A stretch of DNA of 64,000 nucleotides from Clostridiales bacterium (lineage in GTDB: Bacteria; Acidobacteriota; Aminicenantia; Aminicenantales; UBA8522): NCBI GenBank assembly GCA_029907205.1, contig JARYMI010000004.1, positions 115,776 to 179,775 on the forward strand. The letters are read 5' to 3'. A model generated the notes under the pieces. That model did not search any database. It was not told the DNA's origin and saw only the letters and a program-made list of their open reading frames with translations. Positions 20,041 through 29,930 of this stretch are shown in pieces. Both the position numbers and the translations under genes were made by a program. The first letter of the stretch is position 1; every line of letters begins with the position of its first letter.

Positions 20041-21423
20041 ATGAAAACGATCGGAACTATCGTTTTAATCGGGTATCTTGCCTGCTTGGCCTCTCCTGCC
20101 GCTGCTCTGTCAGGCGAGCAGGCCGACGCCCAGCGGACGGCCAGGATGAAGTGGTGGACCGAGGCCCGCTTCGGAATGTTCATCCACTGGGGACTCTATG
20201 CCCTCCCCGCTCGCCACGAGTGGGTCAAACAGCACGAGGCGGTCACGGATGAGGCTTATGAGCAGTATTTTGAGCATTTCAACCCCGACCTCTACGACCC
20301 GAAAGAATGGGCGCGGCTGGCGAAGAATGCGGGGATGAAATACTTTGTCGTCACGACCAAGCACCACGAGGGCTTCTGCCTTTGGGATTCGAAATACACA
20401 GACTATAAGGCAACCAAAACTCCCTACGGCAAAGACTTGATCAAACCAATGGTCGAAGCCTTCCGAGCCGAAGGCCTTCGCGTCGGTTTTTACCATTCGC
20501 TCTTAGACTGGCATCATCCGGAGTACCCGATCGACAGGTTCCACCCGATGTTTAATAACCTTGAGTTCCGGGAGAAGGCCAAAGGCCGCGACATCCGGAA
20601 ATACGCCGAGTACCTGCACAACCAGGTTAGAGAGATTCTGACCGGTTTCGGCCGAGTGGACTGCCTGTTTATGGATTTCTCCTTCCCCGGGGAAAACGGA
20701 AAGGGCCGGCACGACTGGCAGTCAGAGAAACTCCTCAAGATGATACGGGAGCTCCAGCCGGAAATCATCCTTAATGACCGGCTCGACCTCCTCGATGTCC
20801 CTGGCGGCTGGGATTACCGGACGCCGGAGCAGTTCATGCCTCGCGAGTGGGTCACAATGAACGGCAAACGCGTGCCCTGGGAAACGTGCCAGACATTTTC
20901 GGGCTCCTGGGGTTATCACCGAGACGAGGCGACCTGGAAAAGCGTTCGCCAGCTCGTCGTCATGCTCATCGAGACGGTGAGCAAGGGAGGAAATCTTCTT
21001 CTCAATGTCGGGCCGACCGCCCGCGGGACGTTCGACGATCGCGCCAAGGAGAGGCTCGAGGAAATCGGCCGCTGGATGAACGACCACAGCCGGGCGATCT
21101 ACGGCTGCACCGCCGCGCCCGACGATTTCGCTCCTCCGCAGAACTGCCTTTTGACCTTCAACCCGGAGACGAAGCGCCTCTATGTCCATGTTCTCGAATG
21201 GCCGATGGGCGCGCTCCATCTTGAGGGGTATGCGGGAAAAGTGAAGTATGCCCAGCTTTTGAACGACGCTTCCGAGGTCAGATACATCGAGGAAAGCCGC
21301 TCATCCGAGGTTGGCTATCTCCCCGGCGAGAGGAAAGCAGCCGCGGCCGCCAACCTCATCCTCCGCCTTCCCATACAGCAGCCGAATGTCACGGTTCCGG
21401 TCATCGAGCTGTTTTTGAAATAA
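20041..21423 (+). CDS. Secreted alpha-L-fucosidase (GH29)
   Basis: Signal peptide; ARFGMFIHWGLYALPARHEWV, AKNAGMKYFVVTTKHHEGFCLWDSKYTDY, KGGNLLLNVGPTARG. Start at 20041 favoured by GGATGGAG (track ORF opens at 20029). Confidence 0.94.
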   Translation: MKTIGTIVLIGYLACLASPAAALSGEQADAQRTARMKWWTEARFGMFIHWGLYALPARHEWVKQHEAVTDEAYEQYFEHFNPDLYDPKEWARLAKNAGMKYFVVTTKHHEGFCLWDSKYTDYKATKTPYGKDLIKPMVEAFRAEGLRVGFYHSLLDWHHPEYPIDRFHPMFNNLEFREKAKGRDIRKYAEYLHNQVREILTGFGRVDCLFMDFSFPGENGKGRHDWQSEKLLKMIRELQPEIILNDRLDLLDVPGGWDYRTPEQFMPREWVTMNGKRVPWETCQTFSGSWGYHRDEATWKSVRQLVVMLIETVSKGGNLLLNVGPTARGTFDDRAKERLEEIGRWMNDHSRAIYGCTAAPDDFAPPQNCLLTFNPETKRLYVHVLEWPMGALHLEGYAGKVKYAQLLNDASEVRYIEESRSSEVGYLPGERKAAAAANLILRLPIQQPNVTVPVIELFLK

Positions 21424-21478
21424 TCAGGGTTGTGTTCCTTGGTTTCGTCCTGCGCCCGAATCCATCCTGGCGGCCTTT

Positions 21479-21925
21479 TTATGACGGCCGTGATCGAGTG
21501 AGCGGCCAATTTGCATCTTCTTCGAGCAAGCTGGCAATCGTGATGGACCGGAGCTCAGCCAGGAAGATCTTCTGCAGCTTCAGGATTCTCTTCCGCAGCG
21601 GGCACGTCTTGATGTCAGGACAGATCGTGTCCTTGAATACACAATCCGCCAGCTCAACCGGCCCATGGAAAATATTGATTAAGTCCGTGAGGTAAATTTT
21701 CTCCGGCGGAAGAACCAGCTCAAACCCTCCTCCTTTCCCTTTGGAGGAGGTAAGTATGCCCCTTCTACTCAAGCCCTGGAAAGTTTTCCTCAAAAAAGGA
21801 TAAGGAATATCCAGTTCGCCTGCAAGCTCGGCGACGGACATCCGCCGGCCGCCATTCCGGGCGATGTGAAGCAGCGCCTTGACCGCGTAATCTGTGTCCT
21901 TGTTGATGAGTTTCATGTTCTTCAC
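21479..21925 (-). CDS. Rrf2-family transcriptional regulator with Cys triad (possible Fe-S sensor)
   Basis: NKDTDYAVKALLHIARNGGRRMSVAELAGELDIPYPFLRKTFQGLSRRGILTSSKGKGGGF; C-terminal CVFKDTICPDIKTC. Confidence 0.9.
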   Translation of the reverse strand: MKNMKLINKDTDYAVKALLHIARNGGRRMSVAELAGELDIPYPFLRKTFQGLSRRGILTSSKGKGGGFELVLPPEKIYLTDLINIFHGPVELADCVFKDTICPDIKTCPLRKRILKLQKIFLAELRSITIASLLEEDANWPLTRSRPS

Positions 21926-21933
21926 GTGCCATA

Positions 21934-21962
21934 ATGATACTAATAAAAGGTCAATATGTCAA
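21934..21962 (-). promoter_or_regulatory. Promoter of the Rrf2 gene (TTGACA-17-TATCAT on minus strand)
   Basis: Minus strand: TTGACA (21962-21957), 17-bp spacer, TATCAT (21939-21934), just upstream of the start at 21925. Confidence 0.6.
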
Positions 21963-22357
21963 AAAGAATTATCTATCAATCTCCTTTTCCCGGTCGCCGC
22001 CGTATCTTTCTGCGGCCCGAGGACATCAGGCGGCGAAGACCCGAACTTCCTTGCTCGCTTTGCGGGGACTGTCTCCGCACACGTCACGCCAGCGCTCTTC
22101 GCTGCCGTTTCAGCCGGCTGGGTCCCGGGGCGGCGCGGACTCTTTTTGTGATCATCGTGGTTTCTCTCCATGCCCTCTTCCTTGCCCTCCCGTTACGCTC
22201 CTATTCCAGGGAAGAAAGGAAGAGGGCGAGGAGGAGGAAGAAAAACGGGGTCGGAAGGTGGCCGCCAGGCAAAAACAAGGAGTTTGTTCCAGCGCCAACA
22301 TTTTGATAAAATCTCCGCGAAATGGGAAGCCGATCATCCCATTCCGAGGAGGTATAG

Positions 22358-23251
22358 ATGAAAAGAATCGCTCCTGTTTTCTTGATGCTGGTTTTCCTGA
22401 CCGGCCTCTTTGCGGCCGAGAAAACAGGCCCAAAGGTGTTCATTTCGGTCGATATGGAAGGAATCTGGGGGGTCGTCCACGGCGATCAGGTCTCAGCTCA
22501 GGGCCACGACTATGGTCCGGCCAGAAAATGGATGGCTGAGGACGTAAACGCCGTCATCGAAGGGCTTTTCTCGGCCGGCGCCTCGGAAATCGTGGTCAAC
22601 GATTCGCACGGCAGCATGCGGAATATCCTGGCCCAGGATTTAAACCCGCGCGTTTCTCTCATTACAGGCTCGCCCAAGCCGCTCTCGATGATGCAGGGGG
22701 TCGACAACACGTTCGACGCCTGCGTCTTCGTCGGCTACCATGCCAAGGCCGGAACAGCCTCATCCATCCTCGATCACACCTACTCCGGCGCGACCATCCG
22801 CTCCATCAAGGTCAACAACCTCGAGCTCCCCGAGCTCGGCCTCAACGCGGCTATAGCTGGGGCGTTTGGCGTGCCGGTCATCCTGCTGAGCGGCGACGGA
22901 GAGACCTGTAACCAAGCAAGATCCATCCTGGGAAGCGAGGTCGTCACGGTAGCCGTCAAGGAAAGCTTCGGAAGGTATGCGGCTAAACTCCACCCTCAAG
23001 AGGAAGCGAGAAAGCGCCTCCGCGAAGGCGCCAAAGAAGCCCTTCTCAAAAGAAGCAAAATCGCGCCGCTCCGGTTGAAACCGCCTTACGCTTTCGAGCT
23101 CGAATTCCACAACAGCAACCAGACGGAAATGCCAGCCCTTGTCCCCGGGGTCAAAGTGACCGGGGCTCGCTCGGTAGCCTTCACGGCCGACGATTTTATC
23201 GAAGGCTTCAAGCTCATGCGCGCTTTGATCGCTCTGGCTGGCTATCAATAA
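22358..23251 (+). CDS. M55-family D-aminopeptidase (DppA-like), secreted
   Basis: KVFISVDMEGIWGVVHGDQ, IVVNDSHGSMRNIL, CVFVGYHAKAGT.....LDHTYSG are M55 motifs. Confidence 0.92.
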   Translation: MKRIAPVFLMLVFLTGLFAAEKTGPKVFISVDMEGIWGVVHGDQVSAQGHDYGPARKWMAEDVNAVIEGLFSAGASEIVVNDSHGSMRNILAQDLNPRVSLITGSPKPLSMMQGVDNTFDACVFVGYHAKAGTASSILDHTYSGATIRSIKVNNLELPELGLNAAIAGAFGVPVILLSGDGETCNQARSILGSEVVTVAVKESFGRYAAKLHPQEEARKRLREGAKEALLKRSKIAPLRLKPPYAFELEFHNSNQTEMPALVPGVKVTGARSVAFTADDFIEGFKLMRALIALAGYQ

Positions 23252-23295
23252 ACAAAGACACGAATGCTTTCTCAGATTAAGTTTTGAACATGAGC

Positions 23296-23895
23296 CTAAG
23301 TTTTTTTATCAGAAGCGCCGGGCTTAGCGAGAGGAATTCCCTTTTGGCAGAGAGGACACCCTTCGGGTTCAAACGCCTCGACTTTTAGAGCCAGGAGACT
23401 GCCCACGGGCTTGCCTTCCATCAAGACTTCCCCGGCCGTGCGGTCGACAAGGACATACACGCCAGCGACTGAGATTCCTCTCTGTTTCAACGCTTCGATT
23501 ACTTCCTGGATTGATCCCCCTGTGGTCAGGATGTCTTCGACGATGACGGCGCGCTCGCCTGCCTCGAGCCCTATCCAGCCGGGTCTAAATGCCATCTTTT
23601 CTTCGACACGCTGGGTGAAGGCAAATTTTTTCCCGAGCTTGAGCGCAGCCAAAAAGCCGATGGCGATGGCGCCATAAGCCGGCGAGACAACATAGTCAAA
23701 GGCTATATTGTCGTTTTTAACCTTCTCGACCAGGAGGCCGACGATCCGTTCAAGAACCTGAGGTTTTTCAATAAGGCGGATCTTCTCAAAATACCAGGCG
23801 GAATGTTTTCCCGAAGTCAGCTTGAAGTGCCCCTCGAGAAGGGCATCGCACTCCTTGAACAGCAAGAGGACCCTCTCTTTTATCTCCTGCGTCAT
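23296..23895 (-). CDS. pyrE: Orotate phosphoribosyltransferase
   Basis: FDYVVSPAYGAIAIGFLAALKLGKKFAFTQR and PRPP motif AVIVEDILTTGGSIQEVIEALK. Confidence 0.88.
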   Translation of the reverse strand: MTQEIKERVLLLFKECDALLEGHFKLTSGKHSAWYFEKIRLIEKPQVLERIVGLLVEKVKNDNIAFDYVVSPAYGAIAIGFLAALKLGKKFAFTQRVEEKMAFRPGWIGLEAGERAVIVEDILTTGGSIQEVIEALKQRGISVAGVYVLVDRTAGEVLMEGKPVGSLLALKVEAFEPEGCPLCQKGIPLAKPGASDKKT

Positions 23896-24083
23896 TTATC
23901 TCCTCCACAATTTTCGATCGACTCCTCATCAACCTGTTTTCGTGCTTAAGCATATCAATTTGCTGCCGACATGACAACTGCCGCGCGAATTGCATTCTCC
24001 GTTGTCTTTAACATAATATATGAACTCGATGCTGCAACTCAGGCAAACGGTTGTCAAAGAGCCGGAATAAAAAGGAGTCTGCA

Positions 24084-25715
24084 ATGAAAACACGCACAGT
24101 AATCAAAAATTTCAGCCTGGCCGTTTTCTTCGCGTTCAGCCTGATCCTCGCCATCGTTTACGTCTTTCCCCTGTTTTCCCAACCCGGCTGCCAGGCTCTC
24201 GATAATCTGGAAGCCGGCTGCACGAGCATCCAGGCCGGCCGCTTAGCCACCGCGGACGGTTCTGTCATCACCGCCCATTCCTGCGACGGGAATTATCGGA
24301 CCTGGCTGAATGTCGTACCCCGGGCCAAACACTTCGAGGGTTCCATGAGCAAGGTCTACGCGGGAAAAATGCACACAGAGACTTCGACAGATATGAGGAA
24401 TGTCACAGAAAAAGGGGAGATCCCCCAGGCCGCGGTTACCTTTGCCTTCCTCAACACGGCTTATCCCTGCTTGAACGAACATCAACTGGCTATCGGTGAG
24501 ACAACCATCGGCGGACGGAAAGAGCTCTACAACGGCGCCGGCATGTTCATGATCGAGGAGCTCGAACGGATCATGCTCGAAAAATGCACGAACGCGCGCG
24601 ACGCCATCAAGCTGGCCGGTCAACTCGTTAAGGAGTACGGTTATGGCGACTGGGGTGAATGCATTACCATCGCCGACGAAAAAGAAGTATGGCATTTTGA
24701 GATCTTCGGCGCCGGGCTCAAGGAAAAGGGCGCTGTCTGGGCAGCCGTCCGCATTCCGGACGACCATGTGGGCATCTCAGCCAACATCCCCCGGATTAGC
24801 GAGCTTAACCTAAAGGACCCGGACCACTACATGGCTTCGGACAACGTCCATTCCCTGGCCATCGAGAAGGGCTGGTGGGATCCAAAAAGCGGCGAGCCCT
24901 TCAAATTCTGGAAGGCTTACAGCGGCCAGAAGCCGTTTTCTACGCGGGAATATTATGTTTTCAACACCCTGGCCCCTTCCCTCAAACTCGACATCAACGC
25001 TGAGGAGCTTCCCTTCTCGGTCAAGCCGGATAAAAAAGTATCGGTCAAGGATGTCATGAAGCTCTACCGGGAGACCTATGCGGGGACAGAATTCGACATG
25101 ACCAAAAACCTCATGGTCAAGGACAGGCGCAGCGACCAGCTTATCAAAAGCCCGGTGGCTAACCCCTGGATGTCGAGGGACATGGTCGAGCTCCTCAACA
25201 CCTTGAAACCCGGCGTCGTCGACCGGAGCCGGACGATCGCCATTGCCGGCTGCTCTTATTCTCACATCATCCAGTGCCGCGGCTGGCTTCCCGACCCGGT
25301 GGGCGGCGTCTGCTGGTTCGCCTTCGACAACCCCGGCCAGAGCGCCAGAATCCCCATATTCGCTGGAACGACAGAACTCCCGCCTTACTTCGAGGTCTGC
25401 GCCCAGCACCGGTTCCGCACCGACTCGGCCTGCTGGCATTTCCGCCGAGCCAACCGTCTGGCTACAGTGAGATGGGGGGAGGCGGAGAAGTTTATCATCG
25501 AGGCGATCCGGGAGTTTGAAGACAGAGCCTTCGCCGAGCTCCCCCATGTCGAGAAGATTGCCCTCGAGCTCTACGGAAAGGGCGAGTCTGAGGAAAACAT
25601 TGCCCGGACAAAGCAATACCTCACAAAATACACCAACGATTTCGCCCGCGCTGCCATGAGCAAGTATTGGGAGCTCGGCGACAAGTTCTGGGGGATGTTC
25701 AGTCGCGGCTTCTGA
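24084..25715 (+). CDS. C69-family dipeptidase, exported
   Basis: N-terminal TM/signal followed by CTSIQAGRLATADGSVITAHSCDGNYRTWL, SDNVHSLAIEKGWWD; start after AAAGGAG at 24084. Confidence 0.9.
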   Translation: MKTRTVIKNFSLAVFFAFSLILAIVYVFPLFSQPGCQALDNLEAGCTSIQAGRLATADGSVITAHSCDGNYRTWLNVVPRAKHFEGSMSKVYAGKMHTETSTDMRNVTEKGEIPQAAVTFAFLNTAYPCLNEHQLAIGETTIGGRKELYNGAGMFMIEELERIMLEKCTNARDAIKLAGQLVKEYGYGDWGECITIADEKEVWHFEIFGAGLKEKGAVWAAVRIPDDHVGISANIPRISELNLKDPDHYMASDNVHSLAIEKGWWDPKSGEPFKFWKAYSGQKPFSTREYYVFNTLAPSLKLDINAEELPFSVKPDKKVSVKDVMKLYRETYAGTEFDMTKNLMVKDRRSDQLIKSPVANPWMSRDMVELLNTLKPGVVDRSRTIAIAGCSYSHIIQCRGWLPDPVGGVCWFAFDNPGQSARIPIFAGTTELPPYFEVCAQHRFRTDSACWHFRRANRLATVRWGEAEKFIIEAIREFEDRAFAELPHVEKIALELYGKGESEENIARTKQYLTKYTNDFARAAMSKYWELGDKFWGMFSRGF

Positions 25716-25721
25716 TCAGTC

Positions 25722-26630
25722 TTATCGCGGGTCTTCACCCCGGGCTTTGATGATCTTTATCCCGACCGGATAGAGCAATGCTCCCAGGAGGAGTCCGGCG
25801 ATGGGGTCCAACGCATGATGGTAGCCCAGATAAACTGTCGAGACAGCCACTCCCAGCACGACCGGGAGAAGAATCCTGCCCATCTTCCGGTTGTAGCGAA
25901 AAGCCATCAACGCCCAGGCGAGAGCTTGGGAAATATGGGAGGAGGGAAATGTTCCTCCGCGCACCGAACCGTGATCCTGGAGAAAGCGCGTGATTTCTGC
26001 CAGGATATGTCCCGAATACCTCCTGGTATGCAGCGCGTCCAGCGACTCGGTCATCACAGGAGAGAGGACTGGCATTAGGTAAAAGAGAAAATAGTTGATA
26101 AACAGGACAAACGTGGAGACGGAAAAGACCGCCAAGGTCTCTTCATATTTTTTCTTGATAAACAGAGGGAGGGTGGCCAGAGGCAGAAACAGGTAGTAGC
26201 CGGAATAACATACGGCCATCAGCTCGTCGAGCCAGGGACGGTAAAACTTCTGGACCCAGACCGTTGGGTGAACGCCGAAAACCATCACATCCGCGCGAAT
26301 GAGGAGGTCCGTCGCCCAGTAGCCGCCGAAGAACATCCTTACCAGAGCGTCGATCTCGCTCCATCCGATAAGGATTGCGGCCACAGGGTAGAATGTCCTT
26401 AGAAACCAGAGCCCCCTCCTTCTGGGAAGGGATTCTCCCAGGCGGACGATTTCAAGGATGGCAACGATGACCAAGGCATGGATCAACACATACGTCGGCC
26501 AGGCCGGAACGGTCCGGTGAAAAAAAATGAGAAGAAAGGCGATTACCCCGAAATACGCCAAACAGTTGAAGTCCACAAGCCGGAACCGGGCCTGCGCGTA
26601 TCGCCGCGTGAACCATGCCCCCAGCTTCAT
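25722..26630 (-). CDS. PAP2-superfamily membrane phosphatase/transferase, AUR1 (inositol phosphorylceramide synthase)-like
   Basis: GGTFPSSHISQALAWALMAFRYNRKMGR and YLGYHHALDPIAGLLLG motifs; polytopic. Confidence 0.8.
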   Translation of the reverse strand: MKLGAWFTRRYAQARFRLVDFNCLAYFGVIAFLLIFFHRTVPAWPTYVLIHALVIVAILEIVRLGESLPRRRGLWFLRTFYPVAAILIGWSEIDALVRMFFGGYWATDLLIRADVMVFGVHPTVWVQKFYRPWLDELMAVCYSGYYLFLPLATLPLFIKKKYEETLAVFSVSTFVLFINYFLFYLMPVLSPVMTESLDALHTRRYSGHILAEITRFLQDHGSVRGGTFPSSHISQALAWALMAFRYNRKMGRILLPVVLGVAVSTVYLGYHHALDPIAGLLLGALLYPVGIKIIKARGEDPR

Positions 26631-26649
26631 TCTTTTGGAGCCTCTTTAA

Positions 26650-27339
26650 TTAGGGCGTTGCTTTCTTGCGAAGTCTCTTTCTTGCGAAATTTTTGATGAA
26701 AGGGAAATTGGCCGTTAGAACAAGAATCACAGTGAATAAAATCAATACGATGTTGGGAATTTTCATCAGCTTTCCCGCGAGCGCCAGGAGGTAGAATCGA
26801 GGCCCGCGGGAGGCCGCTACAGCCAATACATATTTCCAAACAGGATATCCGGCCAGCGCGACGAGAAAACGAAAAGGAAAGAAGGGGATGGGAGTGAATC
26901 CGGCGATCCAGACGGCCAGAAAGGGGGCCCTGCTAAAAAGGCTCATAATCCTGCCGGTCGTCTTGCTTGTCCGGAAGTTCTGGAAGGCCCGAAAATCAAA
27001 GATGTGGCGAATGACGAAATAATTGCTTGCTTCCACCAAGAGCGTGCTCAAGAGAGCGACCCAGGCCACCGTCAGCGGATTAAAAAACTCGCCAAAATAG
27101 ATGAGAACGGGTTCGTGGGGGAGCATGCCGATAACAAATTCGGAGGGAAAGCTGTAGAAAAAGAGCACCAGAAGATTCGTGCTTTTTTGAATGAGGCCTG
27201 AACTGATCCAGATAACGAGGAGAGTTCCGATGAACAGAAACTGCAGAGCAAAAAAAATATTCCGTCTTTGCTTATTCAGCCCTGTGACGGAGCCCAACGT
27301 CGATGATCCTGGAGACGGCGTTTGTTTTTTGTTCTCCAT
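26650..27339 (-). CDS. VTT/SNARE-associated (DedA/TVP38-like) membrane protein
   Basis: AGFTPIPFFPFRFLVALAGYPVWKYVLAVAASRGPRFYLLALAGKLM resembles the VTT domain. Confidence 0.7.
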   Translation of the reverse strand: MENKKQTPSPGSSTLGSVTGLNKQRRNIFFALQFLFIGTLLVIWISSGLIQKSTNLLVLFFYSFPSEFVIGMLPHEPVLIYFGEFFNPLTVAWVALLSTLLVEASNYFVIRHIFDFRAFQNFRTSKTTGRIMSLFSRAPFLAVWIAGFTPIPFFPFRFLVALAGYPVWKYVLAVAASRGPRFYLLALAGKLMKIPNIVLILFTVILVLTANFPFIKNFARKRLRKKATP

Positions 27340-27366
27340 GGGCTTGTTTCGCTTTGAAGGCCATCC

Positions 27367-28404
27367 TTAAAGGCTTTCCAGCACATTCCAGGCCAATCGC
27401 CAGAGCGGCTGTTCACAATTGGCCCGGATGCTCGTCAGGCAGTAGACGCAGGTGTTCGTCCTGGAAAAACCGGTTTTCAGTCCTTTCAGTGTCTTGAAAT
27501 TCGTTATGATCAGGCCGCAGGGGGAAAACGTTCCATCGGGATTGACGTTGCAAAACTTCTCTCCAGTGCGGCAGCGGGGAAAATAGCCCTGCTCGAAATA
27601 TTCTGCCATGTTCTTGAAAGAATATTCCGATGTGAAGACGGTGTCGTGTTGTTTCCTGAAAGCAACAAGCCGTCTGGTGATCTCCCGGAATTCGTCCAGC
27701 TCCCACCGAGGAATCATGTAGCCCTCATCGTGCGTCCGGAGCGGCGTGTAGCAACTGAAGTTGACGGAAACGTTCCATTCCAAGGCGAGCTCTGACATCC
27801 GCGGAAGGTCTCTAAAATTGTCACGCTGGATGACGCAGCAAAGCGTGATGTGGTTCTTTTCTGACGGGCTTAAGCCTTCGACCAGGGCCTTGATACGGCC
27901 GAACAGACCGGGGATCCGACGGAAAGCATCATGCCGCTCGTCCGGGTAGTCCAGCGAAATCGAGAATTCGTCTACTCCAGACTCGCGGAGGCCATCGTAA
28001 CGTTTTCTCGTGAGCAGGGCCGCGTTTGTCGTCACCACGATATAAGGCGCTCGTTCAGGTACACGAACCGCCTTGACGATCTCCTCGAGGTCCTGGCGGA
28101 GGAGCGGCTCGCCGCCCGAAAACTGCGCGATGACGGGCTTAACCCTGCGGCATATCTCCGCATAAGTCTTAGCAGAAGCCCGGTCTTCTTTGACACCCCC
28201 TCCCAGATGACAATGATGGCAGTTTGCGTTGCAGGCGTGGGTAATCTCAAAGGATATGGTCAAAGGCCTCACGAAAAGAAAGTTTTTGAGCCCGCGCAAA
28301 CCCAGAGAAAGGCTCCGCCTCGAGGATATCGAACGTCGGTTTCCTCTTGATGATGATCGGATCTTGCTGTCCTGGTGAGTTCCAGCAAATTCGCTACTAC
28401 CCAT
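27367..28404 (-). CDS. Radical SAM protein with SPASM-like C-terminal Cys motifs
   Basis: ISFEITHACNANCHHCHLGG (CxxxCxxC), FSGGEPLLRQDLEEIV; C-terminal CRTGEKFCNVNPDGTFSPCG...CVYCLTSIRANC. Confidence 0.9.
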   Translation of the reverse strand: MGSSEFAGTHQDSKIRSSSRGNRRSISSRRSLSLGLRGLKNFLFVRPLTISFEITHACNANCHHCHLGGGVKEDRASAKTYAEICRRVKPVIAQFSGGEPLLRQDLEEIVKAVRVPERAPYIVVTTNAALLTRKRYDGLRESGVDEFSISLDYPDERHDAFRRIPGLFGRIKALVEGLSPSEKNHITLCCVIQRDNFRDLPRMSELALEWNVSVNFSCYTPLRTHDEGYMIPRWELDEFREITRRLVAFRKQHDTVFTSEYSFKNMAEYFEQGYFPRCRTGEKFCNVNPDGTFSPCGLIITNFKTLKGLKTGFSRTNTCVYCLTSIRANCEQPLWRLAWNVLESL

Positions 28405-28573
28405 AAAAGTTGAACCCCTTTATTAAGTGCAAAAAAGTATTAACATAGGCAGGCATGATTCGTCAAATAAAAACGTCTTTTATTTAAACTAAAGAGATCT
28501 TTCCTCAACTTGGGGCCCAGGCGTGTTCTTTTTCTTGGTAAGGAGATTCGAGGCTTTGTGGTAAAATATACGC

Positions 28574-28981
28574 ATGTCCGTTCGAAAAGCTTTAAAGGAT
28601 GACTTGCCGCAAATCAGCGCTCTGGCGGCCAAGCACAACCTCGACTACGAGAACATGGCAGTGGACGATTTCTGGGTGGTTGAAGAGGGCGATAAAATCA
28701 TCGGTATTTGCGGGCTCAGGAAGCATCCGGATTGCCTGGAGCTCTGCTCGCTCGGCGTTGAAGAAACCGTCCAGAAAAGGGGGTTAGGGCGACGGCTGGT
28801 CAAAACTCTTCTCCAGGAAACGTCGGGCGATATTTACCTGGCCACGGTCATCCCGGAGTTTTTCAGAAAACTCGGGTTTGAAGAGGCCGCTTCCATACCC
28901 CCTTCGATGATCAAGAAGGCTGACTGGTGCGCAGGGTGCAGTCGGGCGGGCTGCACCATCATGATCAAGAAAAGAGGATGA
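28574..28981 (+). CDS. GNAT-family N-acetyltransferase
   Basis: LELCSLGVEETVQKRGLGRRLVKTLLQE acetyl-CoA motif A. Confidence 0.82.
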   Translation: MSVRKALKDDLPQISALAAKHNLDYENMAVDDFWVVEEGDKIIGICGLRKHPDCLELCSLGVEETVQKRGLGRRLVKTLLQETSGDIYLATVIPEFFRKLGFEEAASIPPSMIKKADWCAGCSRAGCTIMIKKRG

Positions 28982-29886
28982 ACATGCCGAGTTTTCCGGA
29001 ATTCAAGTTGGTTGGGCTTGAGGACAGGGAGACGGTTCAACACTTTATCCGCCGTTTTCCCTCCGCGGCCTGCGAGATCAACTTTGCCAATATTTTTATC
29101 TGGCGGAATTTCGAACACCCCAAGCTGACGACGATCAACGGCAACCTCTGCATCCAGTGTGAACCTCCCTCGGAGCCCGCTTATTTCTTGCAGCCTCTCG
29201 GCGATACCGATATCCGCAGAACAGTCGAAACCTGCCTAACTTTTTCGCCCCGCCTTTCCCGGGTTCCGGAGGACTTCGTCGAGCAACACTGCAGCGAGTT
29301 CCGCCGCGAGCTGGACGCGAACAACTTTGACTACGTCTATCTAACCTCAGATTTGATTTCTCTCAAGGGGAAAAAATACGACGGCAAGCGAAACAGGATC
29401 AGGAAATTTGAAAGGAACACAAGGTACAGATACCTGACGCTCTCTCCCGAGCATCTTGAAGGCTGCCGCCGCCTCTTCGAACAGTGGGTGGAAGCCAAAG
29501 CAGAACACCGGCAACCCGTTGGCGAAGAGCAGAAGACGGCCATCCTCGAAGCCATCGCCCACTTCCAGGAGTTGGAGCTTGTTGGCGGGGCGATCGAGGT
29601 GGAAGGCCGGGTTGAAGCTTTTTCGATCGGCGGGAGGTTGAACGCTGACACGGCCGTCATCCATATCGAGATCGCCAACCCTGATTACGATGGCCTCAGC
29701 CAGCTCATCAACCGTGAATTCGTCAGGCATGAGTGGGCGGCCTTCAGGTTCATCAACCGGGAGCAGGATCTTGGCGTTGCCGGCCTGCGCCGGGCCAAAA
29801 TGTCCTACCATCCCCACCACCTGGTCAAGAAATACAATGTCTGGAATGGGTCTGCGCAGAGGCAAACCTCTTCTTCAGCTGGGTGA
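28978..29886 (+). CDS. DUF2156 / phosphatidylglycerol lysyltransferase C-terminal-like protein
   Basis: FIRRFPSAACEINFANIFIW, KGKKYDGKRNRIRKFERN, FINREQDLGVAGLRRAKMSYHPHHLVKKYNV; starts within the GNAT stop (ATGA overlap). Confidence 0.78.
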   Translation: MNMPSFPEFKLVGLEDRETVQHFIRRFPSAACEINFANIFIWRNFEHPKLTTINGNLCIQCEPPSEPAYFLQPLGDTDIRRTVETCLTFSPRLSRVPEDFVEQHCSEFRRELDANNFDYVYLTSDLISLKGKKYDGKRNRIRKFERNTRYRYLTLSPEHLEGCRRLFEQWVEAKAEHRQPVGEEQKTAILEAIAHFQELELVGGAIEVEGRVEAFSIGGRLNADTAVIHIEIANPDYDGLSQLINREFVRHEWAAFRFINREQDLGVAGLRRAKMSYHPHHLVKKYNVWNGSAQRQTSSSAG

Positions 29887-29930
29887 AAATTGTTTCTTTT
29901 TGAAGGGCAGTCTGCCATAATCCTGGCAAG

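Noticed and set aside
24810-25616. 268-aa minus-strand ORF inside the C69 dipeptidase
   Set aside because: Antisense shadow; no motif and low-complexity composition.
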